The notes beneath the pieces are model-generated. The model ran no database searches, was not told where the DNA came from, and saw nothing but the letters and a program-made list of their open reading frames with translations. This document shows, one piece after another, positions 1-9,131 of a stretch of DNA of 64,000 nt. How positions within the stretch are numbered: the stretch's first letter is position 1; each line of letters begins with the position of its first letter. The stretch is from Microbulbifer aggregans (GTDB lineage: Bacteria; Pseudomonadota; Gammaproteobacteria; Pseudomonadales; Cellvibrionaceae). The stretch is from assembly GCF_001750105.1 (NCBI RefSeq), contig NZ_CP014143.1, positions 1,426,001 to 1,490,000 of the forward strand. Direction: 5' to 3'. The translations under genes were made by a program, and so were the position numbers.

Positions 1-450
1 TCGCAGGTTTTCCATCGGCCGGCGCAACTGATGGCCAATTACCGCCTGTAAATCCGCTTTGGACTGTTTCAGGTTGCTGATGCGCCTCGTCGCTTCCGAC
101 AGTTTCTTTTCACGTTCTTTTAGCTCGCGGCCATAGTGACGCAGCTGCCCGTCGAGCCGGTCACGTTCAGATTGAAGCTTATCGAAGCGCTCTTTGGAGG
201 CTTGGCTCTGCTGGCGTAGCCATAGCCGTAGCCATAGCAGGGCACTGATAGCCAGTGTGACGATCAGAGTGAGCGAGACTCCGACCAGCCAGGTCATTGG
301 CACCATCCCCGAATTGATATCGGGTGGTGTATGGCCGAGGGATAGGGATGGGACTGTGAGAAAAAAAAGTGCTGCGATGCGCACAGGTAGCGGGGACGTG
401 AAGGCAGGCGCCCCCACGGAATAATGGCGTTTATTCATCCTTGTCACCAT
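1..450 (-). CDS. Putative sensor histidine kinase, N-terminal part (cut by window edge)
   Basis: The frame is open from an ATG at 450 (alternative ATG at 438) through position 1, so only about 150 N-terminal residues are visible. They show a hydrophobic N-terminus, a second strongly hydrophobic segment (around MTWLVGVSLTLIVTLAISAL), then a charged coiled-coil linker rich in Lys, Glu and Arg. The last residues read VIGHQLRRPMENLR, which resembles the H-box of a HisKA dimerisation domain (usual form SHELRTPL) with Gln in place of Glu. The kinase call is an inference from this motif after a membrane segment and coiled coil; the ATP-binding domain would lie outside the window. The Shine-Dalgarno is weak for both starts. 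Confidence 0.5.
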   Translation of the reverse strand, partial: MVTRMNKRHYSVGAPAFTSPLPVRIAALFFLTVPSLSLGHTPPDINSGMVPMTWLVGVSLTLIVTLAISALLWLRLWLRQQSQASKERFDKLQSERDRLDGQLRHYGRELKEREKKLSEATRRISNLKQSKADLQAVIGHQLRRPMENLR

Positions 451-727
451 CTAAACGGGCCAAATCCTGCGGCCCAAAACCGATTTACCGGGTCGAACTT
501 CTCTGTCAGACCAACGGGTGCTTGATACTGCAATTGAGCGCGCAACTCAAGGGAATTTTGCGCTCGCCCGGCTAGAAGATGCGTTTGTTCTTCTTTGCGG
601 AACTACAGTCCGCCTGATCTGCCCGTGCATGTTGACCCGCCCTAAAGATAGCTGAACCTGCCGGGTTACCGTGTTGAGGTAACCCATGCAGCGGGACGGG
701 CACGATTGGGTTGCTCTTGCGGGCGGT

Positions 728-1231
728 TTAGGCGAGGGCGCGCCCCTGAATCTGAGGTCGCCGCTTGATCCACTGACGGCGCAGCCAATCTAGATAGACA
801 CCGTAGGGCCGTCCCATGGCGCCGGCCAGAACCATGAAAGTCATGCTCGCCGTGGCGATTTCCATCCAGCTTGCGCCACCCAGCAACATGTTGGCCGTAT
901 ACAGCGGCAACTGGAAGCTGAGGAACACGAAAGTGTCCACCAGGTAGGCGTGCAACCGGCCCCGCCCCGGAACCCGGCGGTAGATCCACAGGCGATAGAG
1001 ACCGAATGGGCGTGCGATCAAAGTATTGAAGAATACCGCCAGGAGGCGCACCTGCAGGTGCTCCTGGAAACTCATGCCGGCCAGCAACAGCTCAATGGGA
1101 ATGGCGATAGCCCAGGAAAAGCTGTTCATGGCGAAGATGTCGAGCAGCAGCTCCCGGCGACGGCACAGAGACGGCGCTGGGTACGGTGTTTGCTCGGTTT
1201 CTACGGGTGGTGCAATGATCGGCGGCGACAT
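728..1231 (-). CDS. alaE: L-alanine exporter AlaE
   Basis: 167 residues with about four hydrophobic segments. The stretch LLLDIFAMNSF, followed by ELLLAGMSFQEH and NTLIARPFGLYR, matches the signature layout of the AlaE family of small inner-membrane exporters (E. coli AlaE is 149 aa, with DTFAM and GMSF at the same places). The family exports L-alanine and protects against toxic intracellular alanine. The N-terminal 25 residues before the conserved core are a proline-rich extension. The gene stands alone on the minus strand, with AT-rich DNA upstream that includes a TATAAT at 1274-1279 on that strand. Confidence 0.85.
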   Translation of the reverse strand: MSPPIIAPPVETEQTPYPAPSLCRRRELLLDIFAMNSFSWAIAIPIELLLAGMSFQEHLQVRLLAVFFNTLIARPFGLYRLWIYRRVPGRGRLHAYLVDTFVFLSFQLPLYTANMLLGGASWMEIATASMTFMVLAGAMGRPYGVYLDWLRRQWIKRRPQIQGRALA

Positions 1232-1541
1232 GGGAACAGCTATCTCGTCGGCGTGGTTTCACAATGGCTGGCGATTATATCTACAGTTTGAGCGAATGCT
1301 AGGCTGAGATTGTTATAAATTTATTAAAATTAGTATGTAAAGTTTGTGTAGATCTCTAAATTATGATGAATTCCCGCTCTTTTCGCCTTGCGGCGTAGCT
1401 CTTTGTTCTAATAAGCCGGCTTTTCTGCCCGCTGGATGGAACAGGAGGTTCAAAGCTGCGAATTAGCCTTGGAGTAGCGCGACATGCAGAAACAGGAGGA
1501 AGAATTTGTCGATTGGGAGCGGGCTGGAGGAATTGATGGTG
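1232..1541. other. Intergenic region between alaE and the KAS III gene
   Basis: The first 150 bp are clearly AT-rich (around 1300-1375) compared with the rest of the window, as expected for a promoter of alaE on the minus strand; a TATAAT hexamer reads on that strand at 1274-1279 without a convincing -35 partner. I see no credible coding sequence here; the short open frames lack family resemblance and ribosome binding sites. Confidence 0.4.
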
Positions 1542-1579
1542 CTCATAACGTCCCCGGGGGAGCCCGGGGACGTTATGAG
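1542..1579. terminator. 17-bp perfect inverted repeat just after the KAS III stop codon
   Basis: The arms CTCATAACGTCCCCGGG (1542-1558) and its exact complement (1563-1579) are separated by GGAG. The right arm ends one base before the stop codon of the minus-strand gene (1581-1583). Such a GC-rich stem in the 3' UTR would fold strongly in mRNA. There is no U-tract on the minus strand after it, so it is either a stabilising 3' stem, a factor-dependent stop or a protein site rather than a classic intrinsic terminator. Confidence 0.5.
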
Positions 1580-1580
1580 G

Positions 1581-2726
1581 TCAGATGGCCACCTTCTCGA
1601 CGACCAGGCTGCCGATGGAGTAACCGGCGCCGAAAGAGCAGATCACGCCGCGGTCACCGGCGGCCAGATCATCGCTGTAGAGGTTGAACGCAATCACTGA
1701 GCCAGCACAGCCCGTGTTCGCGTAGCGATCCAGCACGATCGGGGCCCGCTCGCTGGAGGCATCGTCGCCCATCAGCTTTTTGGCGATCAGGTTGTTCATA
1801 TTGATATTGGCCTGGTGCAGCCAATAGCGGTTCACCTCGGCCGGCTCGGTGCCGACAGCCCGTACGTGCTCTTCGATATGGGCGGCCGCCATCGGGCAGA
1901 CCTCCTTGAACACTTTGCGGCCGTTCTGGCGGAAAAGCTTGCCGGCGCCAAAGGGATCGACGTCCGCGGCGCGGGCGGTGTAACCGAAGTTGGAGCGAAT
2001 ATTGTTGGAGAATACAGTCTGGGCGCGCGTGCTCAGCACCTCCCAGGCGGTATCCACGCCACAGTTCTCACGTCGCTCGACCACGCTGGCTACCGCCACG
2101 TCGCCGAAGATGAAGTGGCTGTCCCGATCGGTGAAATCAATCTGTGGTGATGCCAGCTCAGGATTGATGACCAGTACGGCCCGTGCCGAGCCGGCAGCCA
2201 AGGCATCGACGGCACGCTGCAATGAAAAAGTGGCTGAGGAACAGGCCACTTCCATATCAAAGGCGAAGCCCTCGATTCCCAGGGCACCCTGGATCTCAAT
2301 GGCGATGGCCGGATAGGCGCGCTGCATATAGGAGGCCCCGACGATCACCGCATCGATATCCTCCGGCTTCTTGCCGGCCTTCTCCAGCGCCAGCTTGGCA
2401 GCCTTGAGGCCCATCTCTGCCTGCAGGCTGATTTCGTCATCCGGTCGCTCGGGCAGATAGGGGCGCATCCGGCCCGGATCCAGAATCCCCTCGCGACTGA
2501 TGACGTAGCGGTTCTTGATGCCGGATGCCTTTTCAATGAAGTCCGCCGATGAGAGCGGTTTGGCGGCCATGGTACCCGCCTCGATCTCCGCTGCATGGCG
2601 CTCGTTATAGCGCTCGGCGAAGGTGTTGTAGGCCTCCACCAGCTCTTCATTACTGATAGCCTCCGGCGGCGTCCACAGTCCGGTGCCGCTGATCACGATA
2701 CCGCGCGGCAACTTGAAATCTGTCAT
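1581..2726 (-). CDS. Beta-ketoacyl-ACP synthase III (FabH-like, long form)
   Basis: 381 residues starting MTDFKLPRG; this start is preceded by GAGGATTCAGCG, a good ribosome binding site. The thiolase-fold catalytic triad is visible: Cys162 in MEVACSSATFS, His304 in WLHQAN and Asn337 in YANTGCAGS. Such enzymes condense an acyl-CoA or acyl-ACP with malonyl-ACP. The protein is about 60 residues longer than E. coli FabH (317 aa). It resembles the pseudomonad-type KAS III group that has been linked to feeding beta-oxidation-derived acyl-CoA into fatty acid synthesis; that subgroup is my recollection, not a search result. It is monocistronic, with a strong hairpin directly after the stop. Confidence 0.8.
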   Translation of the reverse strand: MTDFKLPRGIVISGTGLWTPPEAISNEELVEAYNTFAERYNERHAAEIEAGTMAAKPLSSADFIEKASGIKNRYVISREGILDPGRMRPYLPERPDDEISLQAEMGLKAAKLALEKAGKKPEDIDAVIVGASYMQRAYPAIAIEIQGALGIEGFAFDMEVACSSATFSLQRAVDALAAGSARAVLVINPELASPQIDFTDRDSHFIFGDVAVASVVERRENCGVDTAWEVLSTRAQTVFSNNIRSNFGYTARAADVDPFGAGKLFRQNGRKVFKEVCPMAAAHIEEHVRAVGTEPAEVNRYWLHQANINMNNLIAKKLMGDDASSERAPIVLDRYANTGCAGSVIAFNLYSDDLAAGDRGVICSFGAGYSIGSLVVEKVAI

Positions 2727-2930
2727 CGCTGAATCCTCGGCTCGCCTGTCGACGGCTCGCGAGCCCATAGTCATTAATTAAAACCTTAGCAGCCCGGACG
2801 GGCGGACCACTGATTTGCCTGCGGCCCAGTGAGAGCGGGGGATGCGCACACTGGCGGGCACAAAAGGGCGCGTATTGTGACGGGATTGCCACATCCGGTC
2901 TACTTTGTGGCAACTGGCGCCAGCCAGTGT

Positions 2931-3626
2931 TCAGGGGGTTCTGGCCAGAGCGACGGCGATGACCTGAGAGGCGCCTGCCGCCAGCAGGGCGCTGGCAGCA
3001 GCTTCAACGGTGGCGCCGGTAGTAATGACATCGTCCACCAGCCCCACCCGGCACTCCCGCACGTCCCGAGACACCGCGAAGCTGTCTGTGAGATTGCGCA
3101 GTCGCTGCCGTCGATCCAGTGACTGCTGATGGTCGCTCGAACGGCACTTGCGCAGGCCGCGGGGCAGCACCGGCAGGTGCCAGGCCTTGCCGATGGTGTC
3201 AGCCACCAGCTGCGCCTGATTGAAACCCCGCTGCCAGTAGCGCCGCCAGTGCAGTGGAACCGGTATCAACAGGTCCAGTGATCCGGCCATATGCGCCAGC
3301 GTTTCGGCCGCAAGGCTCGCCAGACTGTGGCCCGCCGCCAGGTCGCCCTCGTACTTGAAGCGCTGGATTAACTGGTTAACCGGGAAGCCGTAATGCCAGG
3401 CGCAGTGGGCTGCTACTTGGGCAGGCGGACGGGACAGGCAGTTCGGGCACTGAGCGCCGGGGCTCGGTATTACGGGGGGCAGCGGCATGGCGCAGGTGTG
3501 GCAGGCGCCTTCCAGAAGGGGCAGATCCCGGGCGCAGCCGGCACAGAAGCCGAAGTGGGGCTCGGCGCCGCCTCCGCAGAGGACGCAGCGCAGTATTCTG
3601 CTGTGGCGCCAATCGCTGTAAACCAT
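2931..3626 (-). CDS. comF: ComF family phosphoribosyltransferase-like protein
   Basis: 231 residues. The N-terminus has a double zinc-ribbon-like set of cysteines (CVLC, CAGC, CHTC, CPNC), followed by a phosphoribosyltransferase-type fold: [19 protein letters not shown] and the PRPP-loop-like [18 protein letters not shown]. This layout is typical of ComF/GntX. ComF proteins are needed for DNA uptake in competent bacteria, but many gammaproteobacteria keep the gene beside bioB without known competence, as here. The coding region runs divergently from bioB; the start at 3626 has AGGGA very close to the ATG, so the exact start is uncertain. Confidence 0.85.
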   Translation of the reverse strand: MVYSDWRHSRILRCVLCGGGAEPHFGFCAGCARDLPLLEGACHTCAMPLPPVIPSPGAQCPNCLSRPPAQVAAHCAWHYGFPVNQLIQRFKYEGDLAAGHSLASLAAETLAHMAGSLDLLIPVPLHWRRYWQRGFNQAQLVADTIGKAWHLPVLPRGLRKCRSSDHQQSLDRRQRLRNLTDSFAVSRDVRECRVGLVDDVITTGATVEAAASALLAAGASQVIAVALARTP

Positions 3627-3641
3627 TCCCTGGCCGCTCGG

Positions 3642-3669
3642 TTGACAGTGGCCGGCCCACCGCTACACT
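3642..3669 (+). promoter_or_regulatory. Probable sigma-70 promoter of the biotin operon
   Basis: A consensus -35 TTGACA (3642-3647) and -10 TACACT (3664-3669) are 16 bp apart in the divergent comF-bioB gap, about 70 bp before the bioB start. I could not identify a clear BirA-type operator next to it. Confidence 0.55.
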
Positions 3670-3736
3670 GGCGAAATTCCCAACAATCGCCGCACCTGCG
3701 CCGGACCAAAACAATGAACCAGGGAGACTACCCCCA

Positions 3737-4804
3737 GTGACTGCCGCCCAGCAAATGCCCTTCTCCAAGATTCGTCACGACTGGACTCGCCAGCAGGTGC
3801 TGGAGCTCTTCGCGATGCCTTTCAATGATCTGCTGTTTACCGCCCAGCAGGTGCATCGCACCCACTTCGACGCCAACCGGGTACAGGTGAGCACGCTCTG
3901 CTCCATCAAGACCGGTGCCTGTCCGGAAGATTGCGCCTACTGCCCGCAAAGTGCCCGTTACGACACCGGTCTGGAACGGGAGAAGTTGATGAAGGTGGAG
4001 AAGGTGCTGGAGGAAGCCCGCGCGGCCAAGGCCAGCGGCGCGACCCGTTTCTGTATGGGCGCCGCCTGGCGCTCACCGAAGAAAAAGGACATGCCTTACG
4101 TCACCCAGATGGTGCGCGAAGTGAAAGCCCTGGGGCTTGAGACCTGCATGACCCTCGGTATGTTGAATGATGATCAGGCTGCGGAACTGGCGGATGCCGG
4201 CCTCGACTATTACAACCACAATCTCGACACCTCGGCCGAATATTACGGCGAGATCATCACCACCCGTACCTACCAGGATCGTCTGGAAACTCTCGATCGC
4301 GTGCGCCAGGCGGGGATGAAGGTCTGCGCCGGTGGCATTATTGGCATGGGTGAAGGTGAGAAGGACCGTGCTGGCCTGCTGATGCAGTTGGCCAATCTGC
4401 CCGAGCACCCGGAATCGGTGCCCATCAATATGCTGGTGAAAGTGGCCGGGACCCCGCTGGAACAGGAAGAGGATCTGGATCCGTTCGAATTTATCCGCTG
4501 TATCGCCGTGGCCCGCATCATGATGCCGAAGTCCCACGTGCGCCTGTCCGCGGGCCGCGAGGCCATGAGTGACGAGATGCAGTCCCTCGCTTTCCTGGCC
4601 GGAGCCAACTCCATTTTCTACGGGGAGAAGTTGCTGACTACCGGCAACCCGGAAGCGAATAAAGATATGCAGCTGTTCGGGCGCCTCGGTATCCAGCCGG
4701 AGGAGTACCAGCAGTACGCCGACGAGGCCGAGGTGGAGGCGGACCTGACCTCGCGTATCGCCGAGCAGGAAAACGCTCCCTATTTCTACGACGCGGCCAA
4801 ATGA
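3737..4804 (+). CDS. bioB: Biotin synthase
   Basis: Radical SAM enzyme that inserts sulfur into dethiobiotin, the last step of biotin synthesis. In 355 residues the radical-SAM cluster motif is C62-x3-C66-x2-C69 (ACPEDCAYC), followed by QSARYDTGL, the usual BioB context. The start is GTG at 3737, preceded by CAGGGAGA at about 10 bp; an ATG at 3714 is out of frame. It is the first gene of bioB-bioF-bioHC and shares a 4-bp ATGA overlap with bioF, suggesting translational coupling. Confidence 0.97.
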   Translation: MTAAQQMPFSKIRHDWTRQQVLELFAMPFNDLLFTAQQVHRTHFDANRVQVSTLCSIKTGACPEDCAYCPQSARYDTGLEREKLMKVEKVLEEARAAKASGATRFCMGAAWRSPKKKDMPYVTQMVREVKALGLETCMTLGMLNDDQAAELADAGLDYYNHNLDTSAEYYGEIITTRTYQDRLETLDRVRQAGMKVCAGGIIGMGEGEKDRAGLLMQLANLPEHPESVPINMLVKVAGTPLEQEEDLDPFEFIRCIAVARIMMPKSHVRLSAGREAMSDEMQSLAFLAGANSIFYGEKLLTTGNPEANKDMQLFGRLGIQPEEYQQYADEAEVEADLTSRIAEQENAPYFYDAAK

Positions 4805-6015
4805 CCCTTCGCGCCATCCTGCAGGCGCGGCTCACGGAACGCCGCGAGCGCGGGCTATACCGACGGCTGAAGACACTGGAAGCGGCGCCCTCGCCGGGCG
4901 CTGTGCTGGATGGTCGACCGATGGTTGCCTTCAGCAGCAATGACTATCTGGGCCTCGCCACTCATCCGGAGGTCATTGCCGCGCAGCAGGAAGGCGCGCG
5001 CCTCGGTGCCGGTGCCACGGCTTCCCACCTGGTTAACGGCCACTTTGGTATCCACGAGCAATTGCAGGATGCGCTTGCCGCCGCCACAGGACGCGAGGCA
5101 GCGCTGGTGTTCTCCAGTGGCTATGCCGCCAATATGGGGGCCATTTGCGCTCTTATCGGCCGCGGTGACAGCATTGTTTCCGACAAGTTGAATCACGCAT
5201 CCCTGATCGACGGTGCACGTCTGTCGCGGGCGGAGAGCCTGCGCTTTGCGCACAGTGATACCGGCGCGCTCGCCCGCCAGTTGGCACGTGCTGCGACCGC
5301 GGGAGGCAATACCCTGGTCGCTGTCGATGGTGTCTACAGCATGGATGGCGACTGCGCACCGCTGGCGGAGATCGCGCAGCTGTGCCGGGAACACGATGCC
5401 TGGCTGATGGTGGACGAGGCACACGGTTTTGGTGTCATGGGCAGTGAGGCGCTGCCGGTCGCCGGCAGTGCGGCTGCAGCTGGCCTGGGTGAGGAGGAAG
5501 TACCGGTGTTGATGGGAACCCTGGGCAAGGCGGCGGGCAATGCCGGTGCTTTCGTGGCTGGTTCCCGCGAGCTGATCGATTACCTGGTCCAGTTTGCCCG
5601 CACCTATATCTACACCACCGGCATGCCCCCGGCTGTTGCGGCCGGCGCCCTGGCAGCTGTGCGGGTGATGCAGCGCAAGCCGGAATTGCGGCAGTGCCTG
5701 CAGGACAACATTGCCCACTTTCGCCGTGGTGCGGCCGAGCGCGGCTTGCCTCTCTGCGACAGCGCAAGCCCCATTCAGCCTCTGCTACTGGGCTGTGAGC
5801 AGACGGTGATGAGCGTCGCAGCGGAGCTCGCGTCGAGGGGCTTTCTGGTGGGGGCGATTCGCCCTCCCACTGTTCCCGCTGGCACAGCCCGCCTGCGCAT
5901 CACGCTCAGTGCCGCCCATACCGCTGCACAGATCGATGCCTTACTGGACGCTCTCGGTACAGCACTTACCGGCACTCTTTGTGGGGAGGGCGCGGCCAGA
6001 GAGGTGTCTCCATGA
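4801..6015 (+). CDS. bioF: 8-amino-7-oxononanoate synthase
   Basis: PLP-dependent enzyme of the alpha-oxoamine synthase family that joins pimeloyl-ACP and alanine, the first step of biotin ring assembly. 404 residues; the fold-type I landmarks are [12 protein letters not shown] near residue 45, [11 protein letters not shown] (Asp204/His207) and the Schiff-base lysine K243 in [13 protein letters not shown]. It overlaps bioB by ATGA upstream and bioHC by ATGA downstream, so the three genes are almost certainly one translationally coupled unit. Confidence 0.96.
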   Translation: MTLRAILQARLTERRERGLYRRLKTLEAAPSPGAVLDGRPMVAFSSNDYLGLATHPEVIAAQQEGARLGAGATASHLVNGHFGIHEQLQDALAAATGREAALVFSSGYAANMGAICALIGRGDSIVSDKLNHASLIDGARLSRAESLRFAHSDTGALARQLARAATAGGNTLVAVDGVYSMDGDCAPLAEIAQLCREHDAWLMVDEAHGFGVMGSEALPVAGSAAAAGLGEEEVPVLMGTLGKAAGNAGAFVAGSRELIDYLVQFARTYIYTTGMPPAVAAGALAAVRVMQRKPELRQCLQDNIAHFRRGAAERGLPLCDSASPIQPLLLGCEQTVMSVAAELASRGFLVGAIRPPTVPAGTARLRITLSAAHTAAQIDALLDALGTALTGTLCGEGAAREVSP

Positions 6016-7640
6016 CTTTCGAACATGTAGTGCTGCTGCACGGCTGGGGCTGCGACGGACGCATCTGGGCGCCGTTGCAGGCTGAACTCGAAGCTCGGCT
6101 GGCTCTACCGGTCACGGTGCTTGAATTGCCGGGTTTCGGTGATAGAAATACATCGCCCTGGCCGGATACCGGGGTCCTGCTGAGTGAACTCGCGGAGCGC
6201 ATCCCCGCCCGCAGTCTTCTCGTCGGCCATTCGCTGGGCGGCATGCTGGCCGTGCGTCTGGCTGAGCAGAATGATCGAGTCGCAGGCGTCATCACCCTGG
6301 CTGCCAATGCACGCTTTACCGCTGCGCCGCACTGGCCCGGTATGGAGCCGTCTGTCTTCGCGCAATTTAACCGCTCATTCAATGAGGCTGCGGAGAAAAC
6401 CTGGCAGCGTTTCTGTGGCCTGCAGGTCCAGGGCGATCGACAGGCGCGCCCGCTGCTGAAAGAGCTGAAACGGCAGCGTCCCGGGGCAATCGGCGATGCC
6501 TGGGCGCTGGCGCTCCGGTGTCTGGGTCAGCTGGACAATCGGGAGTTGCTGCGTTCGTTGAAGAAACCGCAACGACACTTGCTGGGCGCAGAGGATGCTC
6601 TGGTACCTGCCGCTGCTGCGGATGCACTTCGAGAGATGGATCTCGCGGTAGAGGTAATCGATGGTGCCGGGCATGTGCTGCCACTGAGCCAGCCGGAGGT
6701 GATCGTTACCGCGATTGACACTTTCGTCCGTGAACACGCAAGTGAGGGAGAGGAGACAAAGGCGGCGGAGCCATTCGCCAAGGCGGCGGTAGCCCGCTCA
6801 TTTGGCCGCGCCGCAGCCCATTACGATGCCGCTGCCCATCTGCAGCGCGCTGTCTGCCGGCACCTGCTCGCCAGTTTGCCGGCGAGCGTCGAACCGCGGC
6901 GTATTCTCGACCTGGGCAGTGGCACAGGCTTCGGCTGTGAGCTTTTGCGCCAGCGTTTTCCCTCCGCGGAGATCATCGCCCTGGATCTGGCCGAGGGCAT
7001 GCTGGCCTATGCGCGCGAGCGCCGACCGGCCGCCGATGGATATATCGCCGCGGATGCGGAACAGCTGCCGCTGGCTGATGCCAGTTTTGATCTGGTCTTT
7101 TCCAGCATGGCGCTGCAGTGGTGCTACCGGCTGCCCCAACTCTTTGCCGAATTGCAGCGCATCACCGCACCCGCCGGGAGACTGCTGGTTTCCACTTTGG
7201 GGCCTGGCACCCTGCGGGAGCTGAAAGCAGCGTGGGCCAGTGTGGATGACGTCGTCCATGTGAATCGCTTTCTTCCTGCCTGTGAATGGTCCACGGCTGC
7301 AGTGGCGGCGGGGCTGCCCGGAAGTGTGCGCGTAGAGGAGCGGGTGCTGCACTACGCCACCGCCGTGGAGTTGATGCGCGACCTGAAACGGATTGGAGCC
7401 CACAACGTGAACCGGGAAGCGGGGCGTGGGCTCACTGGCCGCGATCGCCTGCGTCGATTGTCAGAGGCTTATGAACCCCATCGTACCAACGCCGGATTGC
7501 CGGCCAGCTACGAAGTCTTCTACCTGGAGCTGCAACGTTTCGATGGGGGGGAGAGAACGCATGACGCCGGCGCAGAGGCCGGCGTCATGGAGATGGGACG
7601 CCGATTCCGGGCGGACCCGGTCAGGATCACGGGTAGATAG
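6012..7640 (+). CDS. bioHC: Bifunctional BioH-BioC: pimeloyl-ACP methyl ester esterase and malonyl-ACP O-methyltransferase
   Basis: The start is the ATG at 6012, overlapping the bioF stop. Residues 1 to about 245 are an alpha/beta hydrolase (BioH) with nucleophile Ser74 in VGHSLGG, the acid in GAEDALVP and the His in GAGHVLPLS. From about 255 onward there is a class I methyltransferase (BioC) with LDLGSGTGFG for SAM binding. BioC masks malonyl-ACP as a methyl ester so that fatty acid synthesis can extend it; BioH removes the ester at pimeloyl-ACP. Fusions of this order are known in Saccharophagus and Teredinibacter. The last 39 residues after YLELQRF look non-conserved, contain an inverted repeat and overlap the convergent gene by 14 bp; an indel in the G7 tract at 7545-7551 could explain this (see findings). 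Confidence 0.93.
   Translation: MTFEHVVLLHGWGCDGRIWAPLQAELEARLALPVTVLELPGFGDRNTSPWPDTGVLLSELAERIPARSLLVGHSLGGMLAVRLAEQNDRVAGVITLAANARFTAAPHWPGMEPSVFAQFNRSFNEAAEKTWQRFCGLQVQGDRQARPLLKELKRQRPGAIGDAWALALRCLGQLDNRELLRSLKKPQRHLLGAEDALVPAAAADALREMDLAVEVIDGAGHVLPLSQPEVIVTAIDTFVREHASEGEETKAAEPFAKAAVARSFGRAAAHYDAAAHLQRAVCRHLLASLPASVEPRRILDLGSGTGFGCELLRQRFPSAEIIALDLAEGMLAYARERRPAADGYIAADAEQLPLADASFDLVFSSMALQWCYRLPQLFAELQRITAPAGRLLVSTLGPGTLRELKAAWASVDDVVHVNRFLPACEWSTAAVAAGLPGSVRVEERVLHYATAVELMRDLKRIGAHNVNREAGRGLTGRDRLRRLSEAYEPHRTNAGLPASYEVFYLELQRFDGGERTHDAGAEAGVMEMGRRFRADPVRITGR
7560..7589. terminator. 12-bp perfect inverted repeat at the bioHC 3' end
   Basis: CATGACGCCGGC (7560-7571) and its exact complement (7578-7589) flank a 6-base loop. 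It sits where a terminator shared by bioHC and the convergent L,D-transpeptidase gene would be expected, yet lies inside the annotated bioHC frame. No U-tract follows on either strand, so intrinsic termination is not certain. Confidence 0.45.
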
Positions 7641-8112
7641 AAATCGGAGTCGGGGTGTCGACCATTGCCCAGATTTCGTCCATTTCGCGGTTGGTTACCG
7701 CGATACAGCCGTCGGTCCAGTTCATCTTGGTGAGGTAGTTCTCCATCCCTTTCCACTGCGGTTTGATGCCGTGGATCATGATGTCACCACCGGGATTCAC
7801 ACCCAGGCGTCGTGCGCGGGCCTTGTCCTGCCGGTTCGGATAGGAAATGTGGATGGAGCGGTAAAAACGGCTCTTCGGGTTTTTCCAGTCCAGGGTGTAA
7901 CGGCCTTCCGGCGTCCGCTCATCCCCCTGCATGACCTTGTGGCCGCGCGGGTTCTCGCCGAACACGACCTTATAGCTCTTCAGCACGCGGCCGTTACGTT
8001 TCAGTTGCATCAGTGATTTCGACTTGTATACAACCACTTCGTCTGCCTTCTGGATGGCGGCAGAGGAGAGGAGGGGCGCTAGCATCAGCAGTGCAAAAGC
8101 AAGGTATCGCAT
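7627..8112 (-). CDS. L,D-transpeptidase family (YkuD domain) protein
   Basis: 161 residues with a clear Sec signal peptide (residues 1-19, ending SSA), then a YkuD catalytic domain. The active-site signature is present: His114 in GDIMIHG and Cys136 in NWTDGCIAVTN, with the GDERTPEGRY motif near residue 63. Such periplasmic enzymes form 3-3 peptidoglycan crosslinks or attach lipoproteins to the wall; short versions of the YafK/ErfK type may act as amidase-like hydrolases instead, and the sequence alone does not decide. It is monocistronic and convergent with bioHC, sharing the 8.1-8.4 kb divergent promoter region with bioD. Confidence 0.85.
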   Translation of the reverse strand: MRYLAFALLMLAPLLSSAAIQKADEVVVYKSKSLMQLKRNGRVLKSYKVVFGENPRGHKVMQGDERTPEGRYTLDWKNPKSRFYRSIHISYPNRQDKARARRLGVNPGGDIMIHGIKPQWKGMENYLTKMNWTDGCIAVTNREMDEIWAMVDTPTPISIYP

Positions 8113-8380
8113 AGTATTGGCAAACCGTGTTTGTCAGTGATCCGTGGAACGGCAGCTTCCCTGCTCTCATCCTCCGGGTGGGGATGGCGCGATTTATGAC
8201 AGCGTTGTCCTTCGCTGGCAATCAAATCCCGGCCGGGCATCGTGTTAGGGAGCTGTCCTAACCCCGGTGCATAACAGCGGCTGGGGTGATTAAAAAATAC
8301 TCTAAGCGGTTAATTTATCAGCAAGCGGGCGGCGTTTCAAACGGCACCAACGAAAAAAAGCACTGAACGGAGGGTCATTT

Positions 8381-9064
8381 GTGACCAGGACCTATTTCGT
8401 GACCGGAACCGACACAGAAGTCGGAAAAACCTTCATCAGCGGGGCGCTTCTGGAGCGGGCGTCGCAGCGGGGGCTGCAGACGGCAGCGGTGAAACCGGTG
8501 GCTTCCGGCTGCGAGGTGACCCACGAGGGGCTCCGCAACGGCGATGCCCTGCTGCTGCAGGAGGCCATGACAATGACGCTGCCCTATCAGCAGGTCAACC
8601 CCATTGCTCTCGAGCCCGCCATCGCTCCCCATATAGCCGCCATGGAGGCGGGCAAGCGGCTGGATGTGGGACGAATGGCCGGTGTCTGCCGGGGAGTGAT
8701 GGCTGCTGGGGCGGACCTGGTGCTGATCGAGGGTGCCGGAGGCTGGCGGACGCCTCTTGGACCAAGGTCCTATCTCTCTGACTTGCCAAAGCAGTTGGAT
8801 ATCCCGGTAATCCTGGTCGTGGGCATGCAGCTGGGATGTATCAACCACGCCGTGCTGACTGCCGAAGCTGTCCGTCGCGATGGACTGACGTTGGCGGGCT
8901 GGGTGGCCAACTTCGCTCGCGAGGGAATGGCCCGCCCCGATGAGAACCTGGCAACCCTGCGGACGCTGCTTCCGGCACCGCTGCTGGGGGTGGTTTCCTT
9001 TGATGAGAATGCCGACTTCCGGCGCGCCGCCGGAGCTCTGGACATCGCGCCCCTGCTGAGCTGA
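8381..9064 (+). CDS. bioD: Dethiobiotin synthetase
   Basis: ATP-dependent carboxylase that closes the ureido ring of biotin (DAPA to dethiobiotin). 227 residues; the P-loop GTDTEVGKT lies near residue 8 and EGAGGWRTPL near residue 113, both typical of BioD. The start is GTG at 8381, with ACGGAGGG about 7 bp upstream. It lies 0.7 kb past bioHC, separated by the opposing transpeptidase gene, so it must have its own promoter. No bioA is in the window. Confidence 0.95.
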   Translation: MTRTYFVTGTDTEVGKTFISGALLERASQRGLQTAAVKPVASGCEVTHEGLRNGDALLLQEAMTMTLPYQQVNPIALEPAIAPHIAAMEAGKRLDVGRMAGVCRGVMAAGADLVLIEGAGGWRTPLGPRSYLSDLPKQLDIPVILVVGMQLGCINHAVLTAEAVRRDGLTLAGWVANFAREGMARPDENLATLRTLLPAPLLGVVSFDENADFRRAAGALDIAPLLS

Positions 9065-9102
9065 GCCGGTTTCCGAAGCCGGGTGAATGGCGCCTCGGAC
9101 AG

Positions 9103-9131
9103 TTGACAAGCAGGCCGCTGCCACCTAGATT
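9103..9131 (+). promoter_or_regulatory. Sigma-70 promoter of the acyl-CoA dehydrogenase gene
   Basis: TTGACA (9103-9108) and TAGATT (9126-9131) are separated by 17 bp, about 40 bp before the start codon. The -10 overlaps the first bases of the palindrome at 9130-9147, an arrangement suited to repression. Confidence 0.6.
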
